Below, one piece after another: positions 34,248-45,730 of a DNA stretch of 64,000 bases. The translations under genes and the position numbers were made by a program. Each line of letters starts with the position of its first letter. Position 1 is the stretch's first letter. The notes beneath the pieces are model-generated. The model had not been told where the DNA came from. It saw only the letters and a program-made list of their open reading frames with translations, and did no database searches. The stretch comes from Ceratothoa steindachneri (taxonomy: Eukaryota; Arthropoda; Malacostraca; Isopoda; Cymothoidae), in assembly GCA_963969495.1 (NCBI GenBank), contig OZ018337.1:79532648-79596647 (forward strand). The letters are read 5' to 3'.

Positions 34248-34990
34248 TTGATGACACGATTCGCCGGTTCATGTCATATCAGTCCACTGCAAGTCTACCA
34301 CGTTTAGGGCGTCCATCTAAAATTTCAAACCGTGTGGCTAAACATATAGTCCGTAAAGTAAAGAAGAATCCTCGAGTGACTCGATCTGAACATCAGAAAT
34401 ATTTGGAAGCGGCTGGGAGAAATATATGCAAAAATATATTAAGATCAGTTCTTAGGAACGAGAGATTCCATTTTCGCCCTCCAAGAAAGACACCTTTGTT
34501 GAAACCAATTCATGTCAGAAATCGTCTGAATGTTGCCAAAGATCATTTAGAGAAACGTGCAAGTTTTTTGGGACGATGTAGTATGGTCTGACCAGATGAA
34601 GATTGAGTTATTTGGGTGGAATAATGTTAGTCACGTTTGGAAGCAGAAAAACTCAGCGCATGATATTAAAACAGTTAAGTTTGGAGGAGGCAGCATACTG
34701 GTATGGCTGCCTCTCCTCTACAGGTCCTGGATGACTCCATAATATTGAAGGGCAAATGAATGCTCAGATGTATCGCAGGATTCTGGACGATAATCTATTA
34801 CAGTCTGCAGAAGACTTGAAGTTGCCAAGACGATGGACATTCCAGCAGGAAAACGATCCAAAACATACAGCCAAGGGCACTGCTGCGTGGTCTTTAGAGA
34901 ATAAAGGGGTATCACCAAGGGGCTTCCTCTCACAGTGGTCCTTCGAGGGCATTCCCTCACACGCCTCCCTTTCCGAAGATGACGTTTTCC

Positions 34991-35018
34991 TGACTCCTCC
35001 CAAACATGGGAGGAGTCA
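34991..35018. repeat. Perfect 12-bp hairpin next to the truncated Tc1 end
   Basis: 'TGACTCCTCCCA' (34991-35002), loop AACA, then 'TGGGAGGAGTCA' (35007-35018). It lies shortly after Tc1 similarity ends and before the gypsy fragment. It could be a footprint of another element's end. Confidence 0.75.
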
Positions 35019-35368
35019 TGTATGGGAAAATTTTGACCTCAGTCTACAGGTGCCCAATAATGGTGGACCTTTAAATTTAAGTCGACACAGAGGTCACAAA
35101 ATGAATGAATTACTTCCGTTTAATCCCTGGCGCAGGGTATACGTAAAAAGGGTATGGTCGTTAACTATATATCACTAAAACTAAAGAAACATACCATACA
35201 AAAAAAAAACACACGCAAAGGACAAATATGTACAAAATGAAAACAAAATTTTACATGAGAACCAAGTACCATAAACATACACGGTTAAGACGGAGTTCTA
35301 GAATTATAAAAACAAAACGAGTACACAGAGTTGATTATGTGCACGGGAGTACAATGCTTAACACATTT

Positions 35369-35605
35369 TACCTCGCAGAGGGAGGATCATCGACCGGATT
35401 CCTACTTAGACAGTCTGCAACACAGTTTTCTGAGCCTTTAATGTACCTTATTCCGAGTTAGTATTCCATTAGAAGTAAACTCCAACGCATAAGTCTTCCG
35501 TTCTGGCTTTTACAATTCTTTAAGTAAGCCAATGGGCGATGATCGGTTTCGACCTCGAACTCCTTACCTAACAAATATTTTGGAATCTTTTCAAACAATT
35601 AGGAG
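35369..35605 (-). pseudogene. Ty3/gypsy-type RNase H fragment
   Basis: Read on the - strand from about 35600. 'IPKYLLGKEFEVETDHRPLA' begins the block, with the DH.PL motif of LTR-retrotransposon RNase H. Next is 'NGRLMRWSLLLMEY', then one in-frame stop, then 'LGIRYIKGSENCVADCLSRN', the canonical I.Y.KG..N..AD.LSR end of the domain, and a stop at about 35371-35369. RNase H removes the RNA strand during reverse transcription. Neither the RT upstream nor an integrase downstream could be read, and no LTRs were identified, so this is an isolated relic of about 78 codons. Confidence 0.75.
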
Positions 35606-36905
35606 AATCTTTTCAAACACTGCTCTAAATAATTTAGGAGATATTTGATCCCTTTGTTTCGCACTTTTCCTGTTTGTATTTCTATACTAAAGGATTTTAC
35701 CCTAAATTAGGAAGTTTCGGAACTGTATAGGTAGCAAAATATGCCAATGAAGGCTTTACTAATTATTTCTGTAATTTCCTTAGAAGGTAAATGAGGTCTT
35801 CTCAGTCAAAGGCTTTCCCATTGCATACGAATGTTATAAGATACCACTGCTATAAGATAGGAATGCCATAGCATACAAATGCCGTTTAGAGAGGCTTTTC
35901 GTATTCAGATGTTATCTGCAAAAATAATTGAAATTTATGGTAAAAATCAATTTTATTATAGTTACCTTCGAACACATTTTGTTCCTGTGGTTAAATACAA
36001 TCAAGATTTGCCTTAGGCCTTAGTGTTTAGTTATTACTGTTTTAAGTAATATTAATGTTGCTGAATGTATAACAATGGCTCTGTAGTTTTTTTTATCTTC
36101 TCTCTCACCCTTTTTTTTAAATTGCAACGGAAGTGTCGCACCATGTCATCAGATTCCTATTATCACTTAAGCATTTTTTAAAGAGGTTAAGCTCGTACGT
36201 CAGTTATGTAGCAGCTGACATCTTTGCTAGCTCCTACAAAAGTTCGTAAAGATGCGGTTGGCATTTCTCTGTCTAAGAAATTATGCATCTCGTCTCTTAA
36301 AATTCATTTGTATGACATTTGATAATATTTACCCCCATACAATTACCATATTAGATGTACGGTTCCCTCCAACCAATCACAACCCTTGTCTGACAAATTT
36401 CAAACCATCTAATCAGTGTAGACCTCCTCTTTCCTGCCTCATTCGAACTTTCATTCTTTCACTTGTGTTGTGTCTACCCGCCGGATAAGGTCAGTAATAA
36501 TATAGATTCTAATAATCTGCTTTATCGAATGTTTTAAGTGCTCTGAATGTAATTCCATCCTTTCTTTACATGTCCAGTTCCCTTTGAGGTTATAATTCGT
36601 GCAACGTTCAGTGGCTATAACATAAAATTTACCAACTATAATCTATAACAAATAATTTTCTCATCGCTATGCCATTCATATTAATGTAAAACAACTCGTA
36701 TCAATTCCCGTTGTATTGAATAATTTCTTTAACTACTCAAATTATTAATCAATTTATAATTATTCATAACTCATTTACTTCAACTGTGTGTTTCTACTTT
36801 CATGATCTTCTCTGCTTGTGAATTATCCGCTTAATTATTAAGGTTCTTCATTTGTTGCCTGTTAATTGCTAAGTGTTTCTTCTGTTTATTGATTTTTTTT
36901 CATAT
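35606..36905. other. No recognisable gene
   Basis: AT-rich sequence. The + frame at 36252-36488 (78 codons) shows no motif. The gypsy pol gene upstream of the RNase H would be expected at 35.6-37 kb on the - strand but cannot be detected. Confidence 0.5.
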
Positions 36906-37114
36906 TTAACCTTTTACCAGTAAGTCGTACTTTTTCGTCTCCCTAAGGAGACATCTTAGGCGGTCTATATGTGATTGTATATCATCTTTATGCCGAGATG
37001 ACCAATTTTTTCCGCCTTAATGACGTCATTTCGGGCGTATTCTGAGTTGCTAACTAGTCATTTTTTCATGCATTCCATTGTGAGGAAGCAGTGATGGGGC
37101 GGTAAAAGGGTAAT
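36906..37114 (+). mobile_element. Possible piggyBac-type MITE
   Basis: The left end is TTAA followed by 'CCTTTTACC' (36906-36918). The right end is 'GGTAAAAGGG' followed by TAAT (37101-37114), so the inverted ends share about 9 bases. The interior has a GTCTCC/GGAGAC hairpin (about 36939-36955). TTAA and CCCTTT-type ends fit piggyBac, but the right flank is TAAT and not TTAA. Tentative. Confidence 0.22.
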
Positions 37115-38394
37115 AGCTTTTATCCCGAACCGTCAATAATAAATATTCGTGAAATCTTTAAGTAAATAAAAATAAACAATGCGACATTTTATAATGAAGT
37201 TGACTACCTTGGCACTTCAAGTAGGTCACAGGATAATTTTAAATCTAATTACACTACGATTCACAAATATCACTTAGCGTAGGCCTATATATATTAAGGT
37301 ATGTCAACAAATAAATATTACCCTAATATATTTTTTTTTAAATTCTCTTACAGAAAATAATATTTGGAGAATCCTAACCAACGACAAACTTTATCTCACC
37401 TAATAACTTGTTGAATTTTATTACTGATGCATTAATCGGTAACTTTTATAACTCTCAATGAGGTTTTATATCTTAGGTATAAATAATTAAGATGAATCCC
37501 ATACCGAATAGTTAATTTTAGAAAGTATTAAGTGAGGTTATGTTAGGTTAGTTTAGTTTAGTTCTGTGCCTCTACCCAAGTTTCTTAAACATTTAAAAAA
37601 GGTAGAGATAAGGAAAACTAAATAAACATCCTATATTCCATAATAAAATTTATGTACCCAATTTGATGCCGTTGTTTTAACTAATTTTCTTTTGTTAGAC
37701 TTTGATGTACCCATTCCAAAATAATATTAATTGTAGTCTAATTTAAAGCATATATAAACAACTATTTGATTTAGGATCGGAAAGAGGGTACGTAAAATTG
37801 ATACCACTACAGGTGACAGGAATATTTTCCCCTATCTTTTTCCCTTTCGCTAATTAGAGTAAGTGCGTTAAACGAGCATTCTATAACTCTCGATCATTTA
37901 TATTTTAATCTTTCTATATTTCCTCGTAATTAAATAGCAATGTTATTCAATCGTTAACACTTATTTTGTGATGATCCTTTTATCTCTAAGTTCTCTCTTC
38001 CCCAGCCTCATCATGCGCTCGTGCCGGAGTATGTTGAAAAGAAACGAAAAAACCGTCATGTTTACCTGGACACCTATGTTGTACTAAAGCCCGTGTACTC
38101 TACCCACCGGTGTTTATGAAGGACCTGGTTCAAGATGTCTTGACCAACTATGTTCAGAAGTGAGTTATGGAAGGAGAAACCACACAACTTCAATGGTGGA
38201 TGTGCACTTGTTAGACTCCGGTTACGGGGATGTACTGGTGGCCAACATTTGGTCTTAAATTGTTTCCTACTTTGTTGTATCTCTTTATCCTATGTTTATT
38301 TTATGTGTTTTCCCGGATGTTTTAGCCGCATAGATTAGCGTCTCACCCATCCTTTCTCTCACGGTGTTCACTCCCTTATTAGTTAACGATGGTA
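37115..38394. other. No recognisable gene
   Basis: AT-rich sequence. Short TTAGGTTAG-like words at about 37540-37562 are not a telomeric array. The frame at 38150-38338 has no motif. Confidence 0.5.
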
Positions 38395-38880
38395 AGGAAG
38401 GATAGTATAGAGACGATAGATAAAATAGAAACGAGAGATCAAAATGCAAACGATATATATAATAGAAAGTGTAAATAAAATGGAAAAGATAGAATAGAAA
38501 AGATATATGAGTAGAAAGGATATATAAAATAAGAATTATAGATAAATAGAAATAAAAGATAGATTAGAAACTATAGATAAAATAGAAAAGATAGATAGAA
38601 TAGAAAGTATAGATATAATAGAAACGATAGATAAAATTGAAACGATAGAATATAAAGATTAAATAGAATAGAATCTATAGATAAAATAGAATAGAAAGTA
38701 TAGATATAATATAAATGCTAGGTAGAATGATAGATAGAATAGTAATTATAGATAAAATAAAAAGGATAGATAGAATAGGAAAGATAGATTGAATAGAAAT
38801 GATAGATAAAATAAAAATGATAGATATAATAGAAAGTATAGATAGAATAGAAACTAAAGATAGAAGTAAAACGAGAAAAG
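38395..38880. repeat. GATA-rich minisatellite (about 16-22-bp units)
   Basis: Repeats of 'GATAGATAAAATAGAAA' and length variants run for about 480 bases, purine/A-rich on the + strand. The Ile/Ser/Tyr-rich frames on the - strand (38675-39050) are artefacts of the repeat. Confidence 0.9.
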
Positions 38881-39435
38881 ACCCCAAAATGAAATAGTCC
38901 AAAGTTAAGAATCGGAAGAAAACGACCCGAAAAAAAGTAGCGGAATTTTTTTTCCAATTTTGTGAAAATAAATTTATTTTTAAGTTTTGATGGACAATGA
39001 CAGTGAGTGTGGCAGATAAAATACCCATGTCGTCCCTCGTCGAGTGTCATAGCAGGCGGCTAAACCCGGATAGAGGCAACTGGCTTCAGAGGCCGAGCAC
39101 CCGAAAGGTTTTATCCTGCGATCGCTATACCCAAATGCGGTAATGGGCGGGAATGTCGCTGCCCCCATCTAGCCACACCGATTAATACATGAACCAAGTG
39201 GGTGTGTATTAATATGTGAAGTGGGGAAGAGAGGAGCTTTAAGCAATTTGTTTAAAACCGGGAGAGCGCAGATGCTTGCACTATGCGATACTAACATGAA
39301 AGGGAATGAAGAATTTGTCTGAGATGGAGTAAAAGGAGTGTGAGCAGGTATAATATGAGTACAGAAGGTGTGACAGTGTTCTTTTTTTGTCTTTCTCTTG
39401 AATTTAAAGTTCACTAGCAACGAGACTATCACGTA
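38881..39435. other. Unassigned flank upstream of LINE
   Basis: Includes a GC-richer patch at about 39025-39180 without a recognised tRNA or SINE structure. The - strand frame at 39169-39474 has no motif. It may contain the true 5' end of the LINE that follows. Confidence 0.35.
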
Positions 39436-39439
39436 GAAA

Positions 39440-42400
39440 GTAAAGAGAGAAAGTAGTGAAGGTGGACGAAGCAAAAATAGTGGAAGATATAGAGTCGCCG
39501 GTCCTCCTTGAAGCGTTAGGGCCGAAAGGGTGTATACCCGTGGATACTGGTGCTTGAAGGGTGTACCTTTGCTCCATGTTTCAGGTGTAGCCGGGGCTTT
39601 ATGCCCCTGTTACACCTTACACTCCCTTATGTAGTCTAGGGCCGGGAGGGCGTGCGTGTCCTCCTAGTGCTACACCTAGCATTATACCCCGAGGATTCCC
39701 TTTTGGGGTCCTTAAAACTGCATAAGAGGTTTAAGAGGTACAAAGAAGGACCCAGGAGGGGGTACCAGTGTCTTTTGGCAGTGGCTGAAGTGGTACTGGT
39801 ACTACCACTGCCAAAGAGTTCCTTCGGGTCTTTTGGCAGGGGGGACATTAAAACCTCCAAGCAACCGTCTCAGCTCAGTTGCCTATTCTGCACGCCGCGA
39901 CACCGCAAAGAAGAAGGGTGAGAAAGGGTTAGGGTGCAAAGCGGTGAAGAGAGGGTAAAATGGAGAGGTCTCGGGCGAGTAAAGCACAGGTTTTCCATAC
40001 TTGGTTCGGGATACCCCAGGGCACTATGGTACCCCCCCCCCCTCTAAATACCAGGTGTAACAGTCTACCCAGGGTGGTTCACGGCTCGTTCGGTGAATTT
40101 GAGTGAAGAAGGACATGATGTAATAGTTAGATAGGAATTTTTTGACCTTGAGAATTATTAGTAAGGGTGAAACTGCGTGGTTGTTTTATATTGATCCAGT
40201 GATGATAGAAATGATACTGAAATAGTGAATTCCTGGAATGAAAAATGACGAGTAGTAGATGGAATCGGGAATGGGAATCAGGTTGGAGGAGATATAAAAG
40301 GAGGAATAAGTGACAAGATGAGCGATGGAATAACCAAAAATTTTGTTACACCTGAAGAGACTGTAAATGAAGAGAAGGTGGTTAGCTTCTGCGCTGAAAG
40401 AAATTTGTTAATAAATGTGCCCGTGTTTGACATATGTTAAGGGGAGGTGTCAATAGTATGGTTGAACTGTGTCTAATAAGACAGATATGCGGTAGATTTA
40501 TTTGATGTACAAGCTGTAAAAGACGTGGTGATGGAAGTATGCAACCACACGAGGGTAAATTAGTTAATACAATGATGAGAAGTAGTGAAGAAGGTAGAAA
40601 AGAAGAGAGAATAAAAATTTAAAAGTTGTTGAATTAAAGAAAATTAGAAGAGTATGTGAGAATGTTTTGGAGAAGAAGGGAGAGAATAGGTGTGAATATG
40701 CAGAAAGAGAAAATGTGAAATCAATATAAGGTAGTGATAGTGAGCATACCAGTAGTGTATGTAAGTGTCCTAGCACTGGAAAGAGAAAGCAAAATGATGA
40801 ATGGTGGAGCGACGTTGTGAAACGTGTAGTGGAAAGCAAAAAAGAGGCGTCCGAGTAAATAGAGAGGTGAGAATTTCAGACATGCGGATGAATGTATATA
40901 CTGTGGTGAAAAAGAGTGAAAGAAAAGTAAGCAGCAAATTTAGCATTTCGTGAGAAAATGAATGAAGATTAGGATGGGAGCAGGAAGATAGTTTAGAAGG
41001 GAGGGAAAAAGGTGGGAAATCCATGGAAGAATATTTGTGCGAACATCAAGGATGAGAATGGAAGGACACTTTTTAGTAATGAAGATGTTAAAATTAGTTG
41101 GCGAGAGTACTTTGACCAGTTGTAATGTGTGGTTGTGGATGATTAATCGAATTTGAATGTGATTAGCCTCGTGGGTGAAAAACGAGTGATGTGTAGGGAT
41201 ATGGGATAGAAAAGCATGGAACTTTGTTATTGGTGTGGGATGTCTGAAATAAAGGAAAGGCAGGGGAGAAGATAATATAGCCTCTGAGATGCTAAAAATC
41301 AGGGATGAGTGTGTTATGGAATGGGTATAGTGGTTGTGTTGTAAGTGCCAAAGTATTGGAATAATAAAGTAATGAAGATGACTTAAAATATTATAGAGGA
41401 ATAAAAGTGTTATAAGAAAAGTGTATTAAAAGTTTATGATTGAACGAACAAGGAGGATAAAGGAGGGATTGGTAGTGGATAAGCAAAGTGTGTTGAGAGC
41501 GGGTGGAGAGTGTGCGGATCAAGAGATAATAAATGTGGTGTGTATGCGAGGTTAAAGGATAAAGCTTATAATAGTGTAAGTGGGAAAGAATTATGACGTC
41601 TGCCGAGAATGTATAGAATGAGTAGTAGTAAATTATAAGATGGTATGAATGGTATTTATGTTCTATTTAAGGCGGGAATTTGTGTGACACTTGAATGCTT
41701 GGATAGAAGTGAAGTTTGCAGGGTATAAGTGTGTGATGGCAGTATGGCTTTTTACTAAATTCACGGATGGAATGCCGAGATATATACGAATGAGAATGAG
41801 TAAAATTTGCTTGATTTGTAGGAGTGGGGTGGGTGGTGAGGTATAAAATGATGACCCGGTGAGATTGAAACATAAAGAAAGTTTTGGTCGAACCTTTATG
41901 GTGGTAAGTGTGAGGCAGGAGTGAAAAGTAAAGGCAGAACAGTGAAAGTTAATAATGGTATTTGTGGATGACGATGTGGTAGGGTGTAATATTAGAGTTC
42001 TGGGTGTTACCCTTGAACAAGAGCGATGTGTTAAGTATCGAAGATTTATAGTTAGTGAGAGTGGTAGAGGGAGTGAGATTGCTACGACAGACTCTAAATG
42101 GTAGGAGAGTTTCTGATGCGATTGGAGCTCTAGTGTATGGTAAGAGTTTGAGTGTAGAATGGGCAAGGAATCTGTATGAGAGTATGTTAGTTCCAAATTT
42201 GGTGTATGGGAGTGAGACTATGGTATGAAAAGTTGTAGAGTGTGAGCAGTAAAAATAAAAAGTTAAGATGGATGGTTGGTGTGCACAGAGTAGATAGATT
42301 GAAGAACGACTGGTGAGAGTGTTTTATGCTGTGAAGAAGGGTATAAAAGATGATTTGCGCAAGTGTTTTGAGGAGGTGTGGTCGTGTGAGAAGAAAAGAT

Positions 42401-42820
42401 TGAAAAACTTTCGTGATGCGAAGAAGGTTGGAAGACCACGTAAAATTTATGATTGTGTGAATGAGTGTTTGATAAAGAAAGTACTGACTTTCGACGAAGT
42501 GGATGATATTGTGTTTAGCAGATGTGCATGGAGGGTGTTTGAAATTAGGCCTGATTGAGGCCTTGTGTCTTAAAAATGTAAATTGACTGGAAGAGATACT
42601 ACACCTTGTATCACCCCTTCGCTATGAAAGGCTATTTGGAGGGTACAAATTAATGTTTTGATTTATGCTTACTATGGTACAAATGGTTTGTGAAGGGTGG
42701 GTACCTTTCGTTATGCCCAAACGCCCCAATCTCACTTTGTGGGAAAATGCTAGATGTTGGACTCTTGAATTCCCCTACCCCCTCTTTTAATTTCCTTATC
42801 TTAATAAATTTACTTTCAAT
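39440..42820 (+). mobile_element. Decayed RTE-like LINE (copy A, longest)
   Basis: The 5' section (39440-about 40000) is GC-rich, is shared with a fragment at 20.23 kb and has a short coding-like peptide ('VVKVDEAKIVEDI'). A poly-C run interrupts it at about 40031. The endonuclease/RT part begins near 40180. The 3' end is put near 42820, after 'AATAAATTTACTTTCAATTC' and TCAAT-like repeats. From 40636 onward the element is included in the 6.35-kb triplicated unit. Confidence 0.6.
40180..42558 (+). pseudogene. Endonuclease-RT polyprotein of RTE-like LINE, heavily decayed
   Basis: Blocks recognised in order. 'KVVSFCAERNLLIN' (about 40378-40420) is an endonuclease block of the type 'GE.L..FC....L...NT'. 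'WWSDVVKRVVESKKEA' (about 40803-40850) corresponds to the linker 'WW..EV...V..KK.A'. 'NIKDENGRTLFSNEDVKISW' with 'REYFDQL' (about 41045-41125) matches 'I.D..G..L.......RW.EYF..L'. 'MVFVDDDVVGCN' (near 41956) corresponds to the catalytic palm, FVDD box. 'VEWARNLYESMLVPNLVYGS' falls at about 42155-42214. The C-terminal 'KKVGRPRKIYDCVNECLIKK' and 'CAWRVFEI' lie at 42313-42558. The many stops between blocks show an old, dead copy. The clade is inferred from the C-terminal 'YGSET...GRPR' style; other RTE-like groups are possible. Confidence 0.6.
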
Positions 42821-44323
42821 TCAATCAATTTACGTCAGTTTTCTGTCTCTGTCGGACTTGGTGTAAATTTTGATGATGCACACTGAACTCTAGAAAAGTT
42901 AATCAATTCTTATATAATTTTTTATCATGTAAATTTCATACATTTAAGGTACTAGGATTTTCACGACTGTGCCAAGGATAAATTTAATTCTTTCAAAGGA
43001 CACCACTGGAGAAAAGCGTAACAACTGCGCCATAGATACAGAAATAAATCCGACAAAACTTCTGGAAGAGTTTTGTCCATTCAAATTGCTTTGGTTGCTT
43101 TGGATAGTCCATCGAGCTCGATATTGACGGATGCCCTCATATTGAGGGCATCAAACGTGCACTAGGTTTAAACGGGTATGAATGTGGGCAGTCTTCGGAC
43201 CCGTATCTTGACCGAGGAGAGAAGGACCCTGATAGCAGGAGAGGTTCAAGACGACCAGGCTTCATCTTCGGCTGCAGGGAGCTGCCGAGACACAGGCCTG
43301 TTGGTGCTCGCCTAGAGTCACTCTCGATCCTGGTTTGTGATCGAGGTATCCTTCCTCTAGCCTTGGCCTAATAAGGCAGAACCCACAAGGCAGTTGGGTG
43401 GCACAGTAGCTGGTAGGCGCCAGGGCGTGTCCATAGACCGGTGGGCCTGCATGCCGTACCTCTGGGGCCCACTGCTGCTCCGAGAATTCCTGCTGATGAG
43501 TGAACATCGGTAATTGTTTTTCCTCGATGAAGCTGTATTTCTTGAATTGGCTCGTGAAACAGTAGAGAGTAAGTCGTATTCAGGTTTTTAAGTACATGAA
43601 AGGCGATATATGATATTTGGAAGGACGGATCAGAGTTTATTAAATAGAAAGACTCGACGTCAACCAATTAGAAAAATAATGAAAGCTTTTATGGCAAAAT
43701 TAAATTACATATCAAACTTATTATTGTTCTTGATTTTTTTTCATAATCAAACTAACCTTAATACAGACATTTTTTTAAACAAGTTACCTATCGAAATTCA
43801 ACCTGTCTAAAGAAAACGCTTCGGCGAGTGTAAAAGGCCTTTCTCCTATTTGGGGCAGTTCAGAACAGGCACCAGAACATTGAGTGCGTTTAGTTTCCAG
43901 GTATGTTATTCTTTCTTCTTTTTTTCACTGTGTCCTTTAAAGATTTGTCAAGCAATGAGATGACTTCCTAATGTATATAGGTTGAGGGGTTATTTAGTAA
44001 ATCCTCATTTTCTTAGGTGCAGGTTTTAGGATAAAGAATAATGTTACAATGTTTTGAGTCTCCTACCTGTATTTGGACGGAGGAGACTATGTCTGTAGGA
44101 TTTATTAAATTCATTTCAATATAATTCGATCACAAATAGTCCGCTACCCATAATTCCTATTAAAAGTTCAACCTACCCACTACTTATTCAAATTCCATTA
44201 AGCTGTACATGAGTAGGAAATTGGTATAATTAAACATTTCTGTCTTGCAATTTATTTATCTTTACCCATTTTTAATTCCCGTTAAAGGGAGCGTCGGAAT
44301 TGTCGAGGTATATGGGTAAGGAT
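42821..44323. other. Unit interior between LINE and hAT-like element
   Basis: AT-rich apart from a GC-rich stretch at about 43130-43510 that contains the GATGCCCTCA hairpin. Frames at 43262-43507 (-), 43368-43667 (-) and 43610-43810 (+) have no domain. The same content recurs in units 2 and 3 (about 49176-50677 and 55527-57029). Confidence 0.5.
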
Positions 44324-44766
44324 CAGGCGCGGATCCGGAGGGGGAGAGACTGATGGGGCTGAAGCCCCACCAAATTTCAGACCGTTTATGTTTATAGTTC
44401 TAATTTATGCAATATTTTGTTTCTGCCATTCAGAAAGTCATGTAATAATATAGACTATATGTATATAAAACTTTTTTTTTAAACCGTTGGGGTGAAATAA
44501 ATCATATATGATACATGTCGAAAATACAGGTAAATCTCAAAAATAATTATTAAATTCAGTATGATACCTTAACTGACCTCCAAAAACTAGAATTCATAAT
44601 TCGGATCTAATAGAGTTAGTGCTCACTCCTTTATGAGATGCTGTTACTTATTAATGTTGTGTAAGATAACCCTTATTAAGCATCAATGCCCTTTCCTCAG
44701 ACTTCGAAGAGGAAGGAATCTCCGATTAGCTCCCTCAAATTTTTATCCTGGCTGAATCCGTCACTG
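44324..44766 (+). mobile_element. 443-bp hAT-like non-autonomous element (unit 1)
   Basis: The left end 'CAGGCGCGGATCCGGAG' and the inverted right end 'CAGTGACGGATTCAGCC' are related; the right end reads GGATCC in units 2 and 3, improving the match. Flanks 'GTAAGGAT' (44316-44323) and 'GTAAGTTT' (44767-44774) agree at 6 of 8 bases, consistent with an old 8-bp duplication. The interior has a TGGGGCT-GA-AGCCCCA hairpin (about 44353-44368) and no coding frame. Confidence 0.5.
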
Positions 44767-45730
44767 GTAAGTTTGGCCGATCTCCTTTCTTTATCAGAGG
44801 GTTGCGCTCCTTTGTACAATTAACTAACTACCTGCCATTGATTTATCCACGATCTTATTGATCGCTTGGAATTATGACCGACTTGCTTCCTATTACCGTT
44901 TTGCTAGGCCTTCAGCCACTTGAATTATTTAACCTCAATCATATTGATTACTACATACTGTCGTAGTACACCACTCTATACCATACACTACTCATATATT
45001 ATGTGGGGGATGACTTAATCACCTACTGCAACGCGAACCGTTTAAGGACTGTTCTCAGGGATTAATGACCGACTAGGAGGTCAAACTTGAGGCGTTGGGT
45101 TTCAAATCCTTAATTATCAGACAGAGAACATAAATATTTGGCGAGATTTACACTTAAATAGGCCGAGAGTATCGTTCAAGGTTAGTTAAAAATGAATTAA
45201 CAAAAGTCTAATTTTATTTACAAACATCAAAATAAGAATTTTAAAAAATGGCAAAAGGGGATTATTTAAATTGAATTAGTATCTAGATAATTATTATGAG
45301 GAGGGATTCTCAAATAGAATTAATTGATTAGCGTTACTAGGCTCAGATAAAAAGGAGGGGGACTTGACAATACTAATAATGGAGGGGGTTTCAGTCTTAC
45401 GGGTCGGTGACTTCGAGGAAGGTCCTTCTTGCGATGAGACGAGTGGGGAACGTTCCGATTAGGCAAGTGAGGCACGGTCCGAATGAGGCAAGTGAGGCAC
45501 GATCCGAACTAACCTTCCGATGAAGATAGCCAATCTTCACAGATGACGTTCCACGGGAAATGTGGGTATTCTTGTAATTCCACTGGAAGATGAACTTCTT
45601 TTCCTCAAAGGTAATCGATGGAGATTTTCTTCAGTTCGATTAAACGAAGGGAGACTGTTGCGCAAATTCAAAAGCTTGTTGTTCACAGAAGCTACCAATT
45701 GACTCGGGTAGAATCACGGCGGAGAAAGTC

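Larger units (their letters stand above)
33187..34940 (+). pseudogene. Tc1-like transposase, split by a CR1 LINE
   Basis: The N-terminal part starts at the ATG at 33187: 'MTIPKELPKRTKDLIVQLHK', then 'LSYRKTSSMLKIPTSTI' (to about 33306), the first helix-turn-helix of Tc1 transposases. It is interrupted by a LINE (33314-34247) and resumes at about 34255 with 'IRRFMSYQSTASLPRLGRPS' (GRP AT-hook-like linker) and 'NRVAKHIVRKVKKNPRVTRS'. Catalytic motifs: 'SDQMKIELFG' (about 34589-34618; family SDETKIELFG, with Glu/Thr replaced) and 'ENDPKHTAKGT' (about 34850-34880, second Asp kept). 'TVKFGGGSILVW' lies between them. The third acidic residue (PDLNPIE) is missing because sequence similarity stops near 34915. 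Frameshifts occur near 34585 and 34750. The copy is inactive. Confidence 0.8.

Noticed and set aside
37530..37565. Arthropod telomere-type TTAGG repeats
   Set aside because: Only a few imperfect TTAGGTTAG-like words occur; there is no array.
41663..42196. 177-codon - strand frame, identical at 48018-48551 and 54369-54902
   Set aside because: It is antisense to the decayed LINE RT region. Identity in three copies follows from the recent triplication and not from selection.
43380..43510. tRNA-derived SINE in the GC-rich part of the 6.35-kb unit
   Set aside because: 'GGTGGCACAGTAGCTGGTAG' resembles an A box, but no B box follows at a suitable distance.
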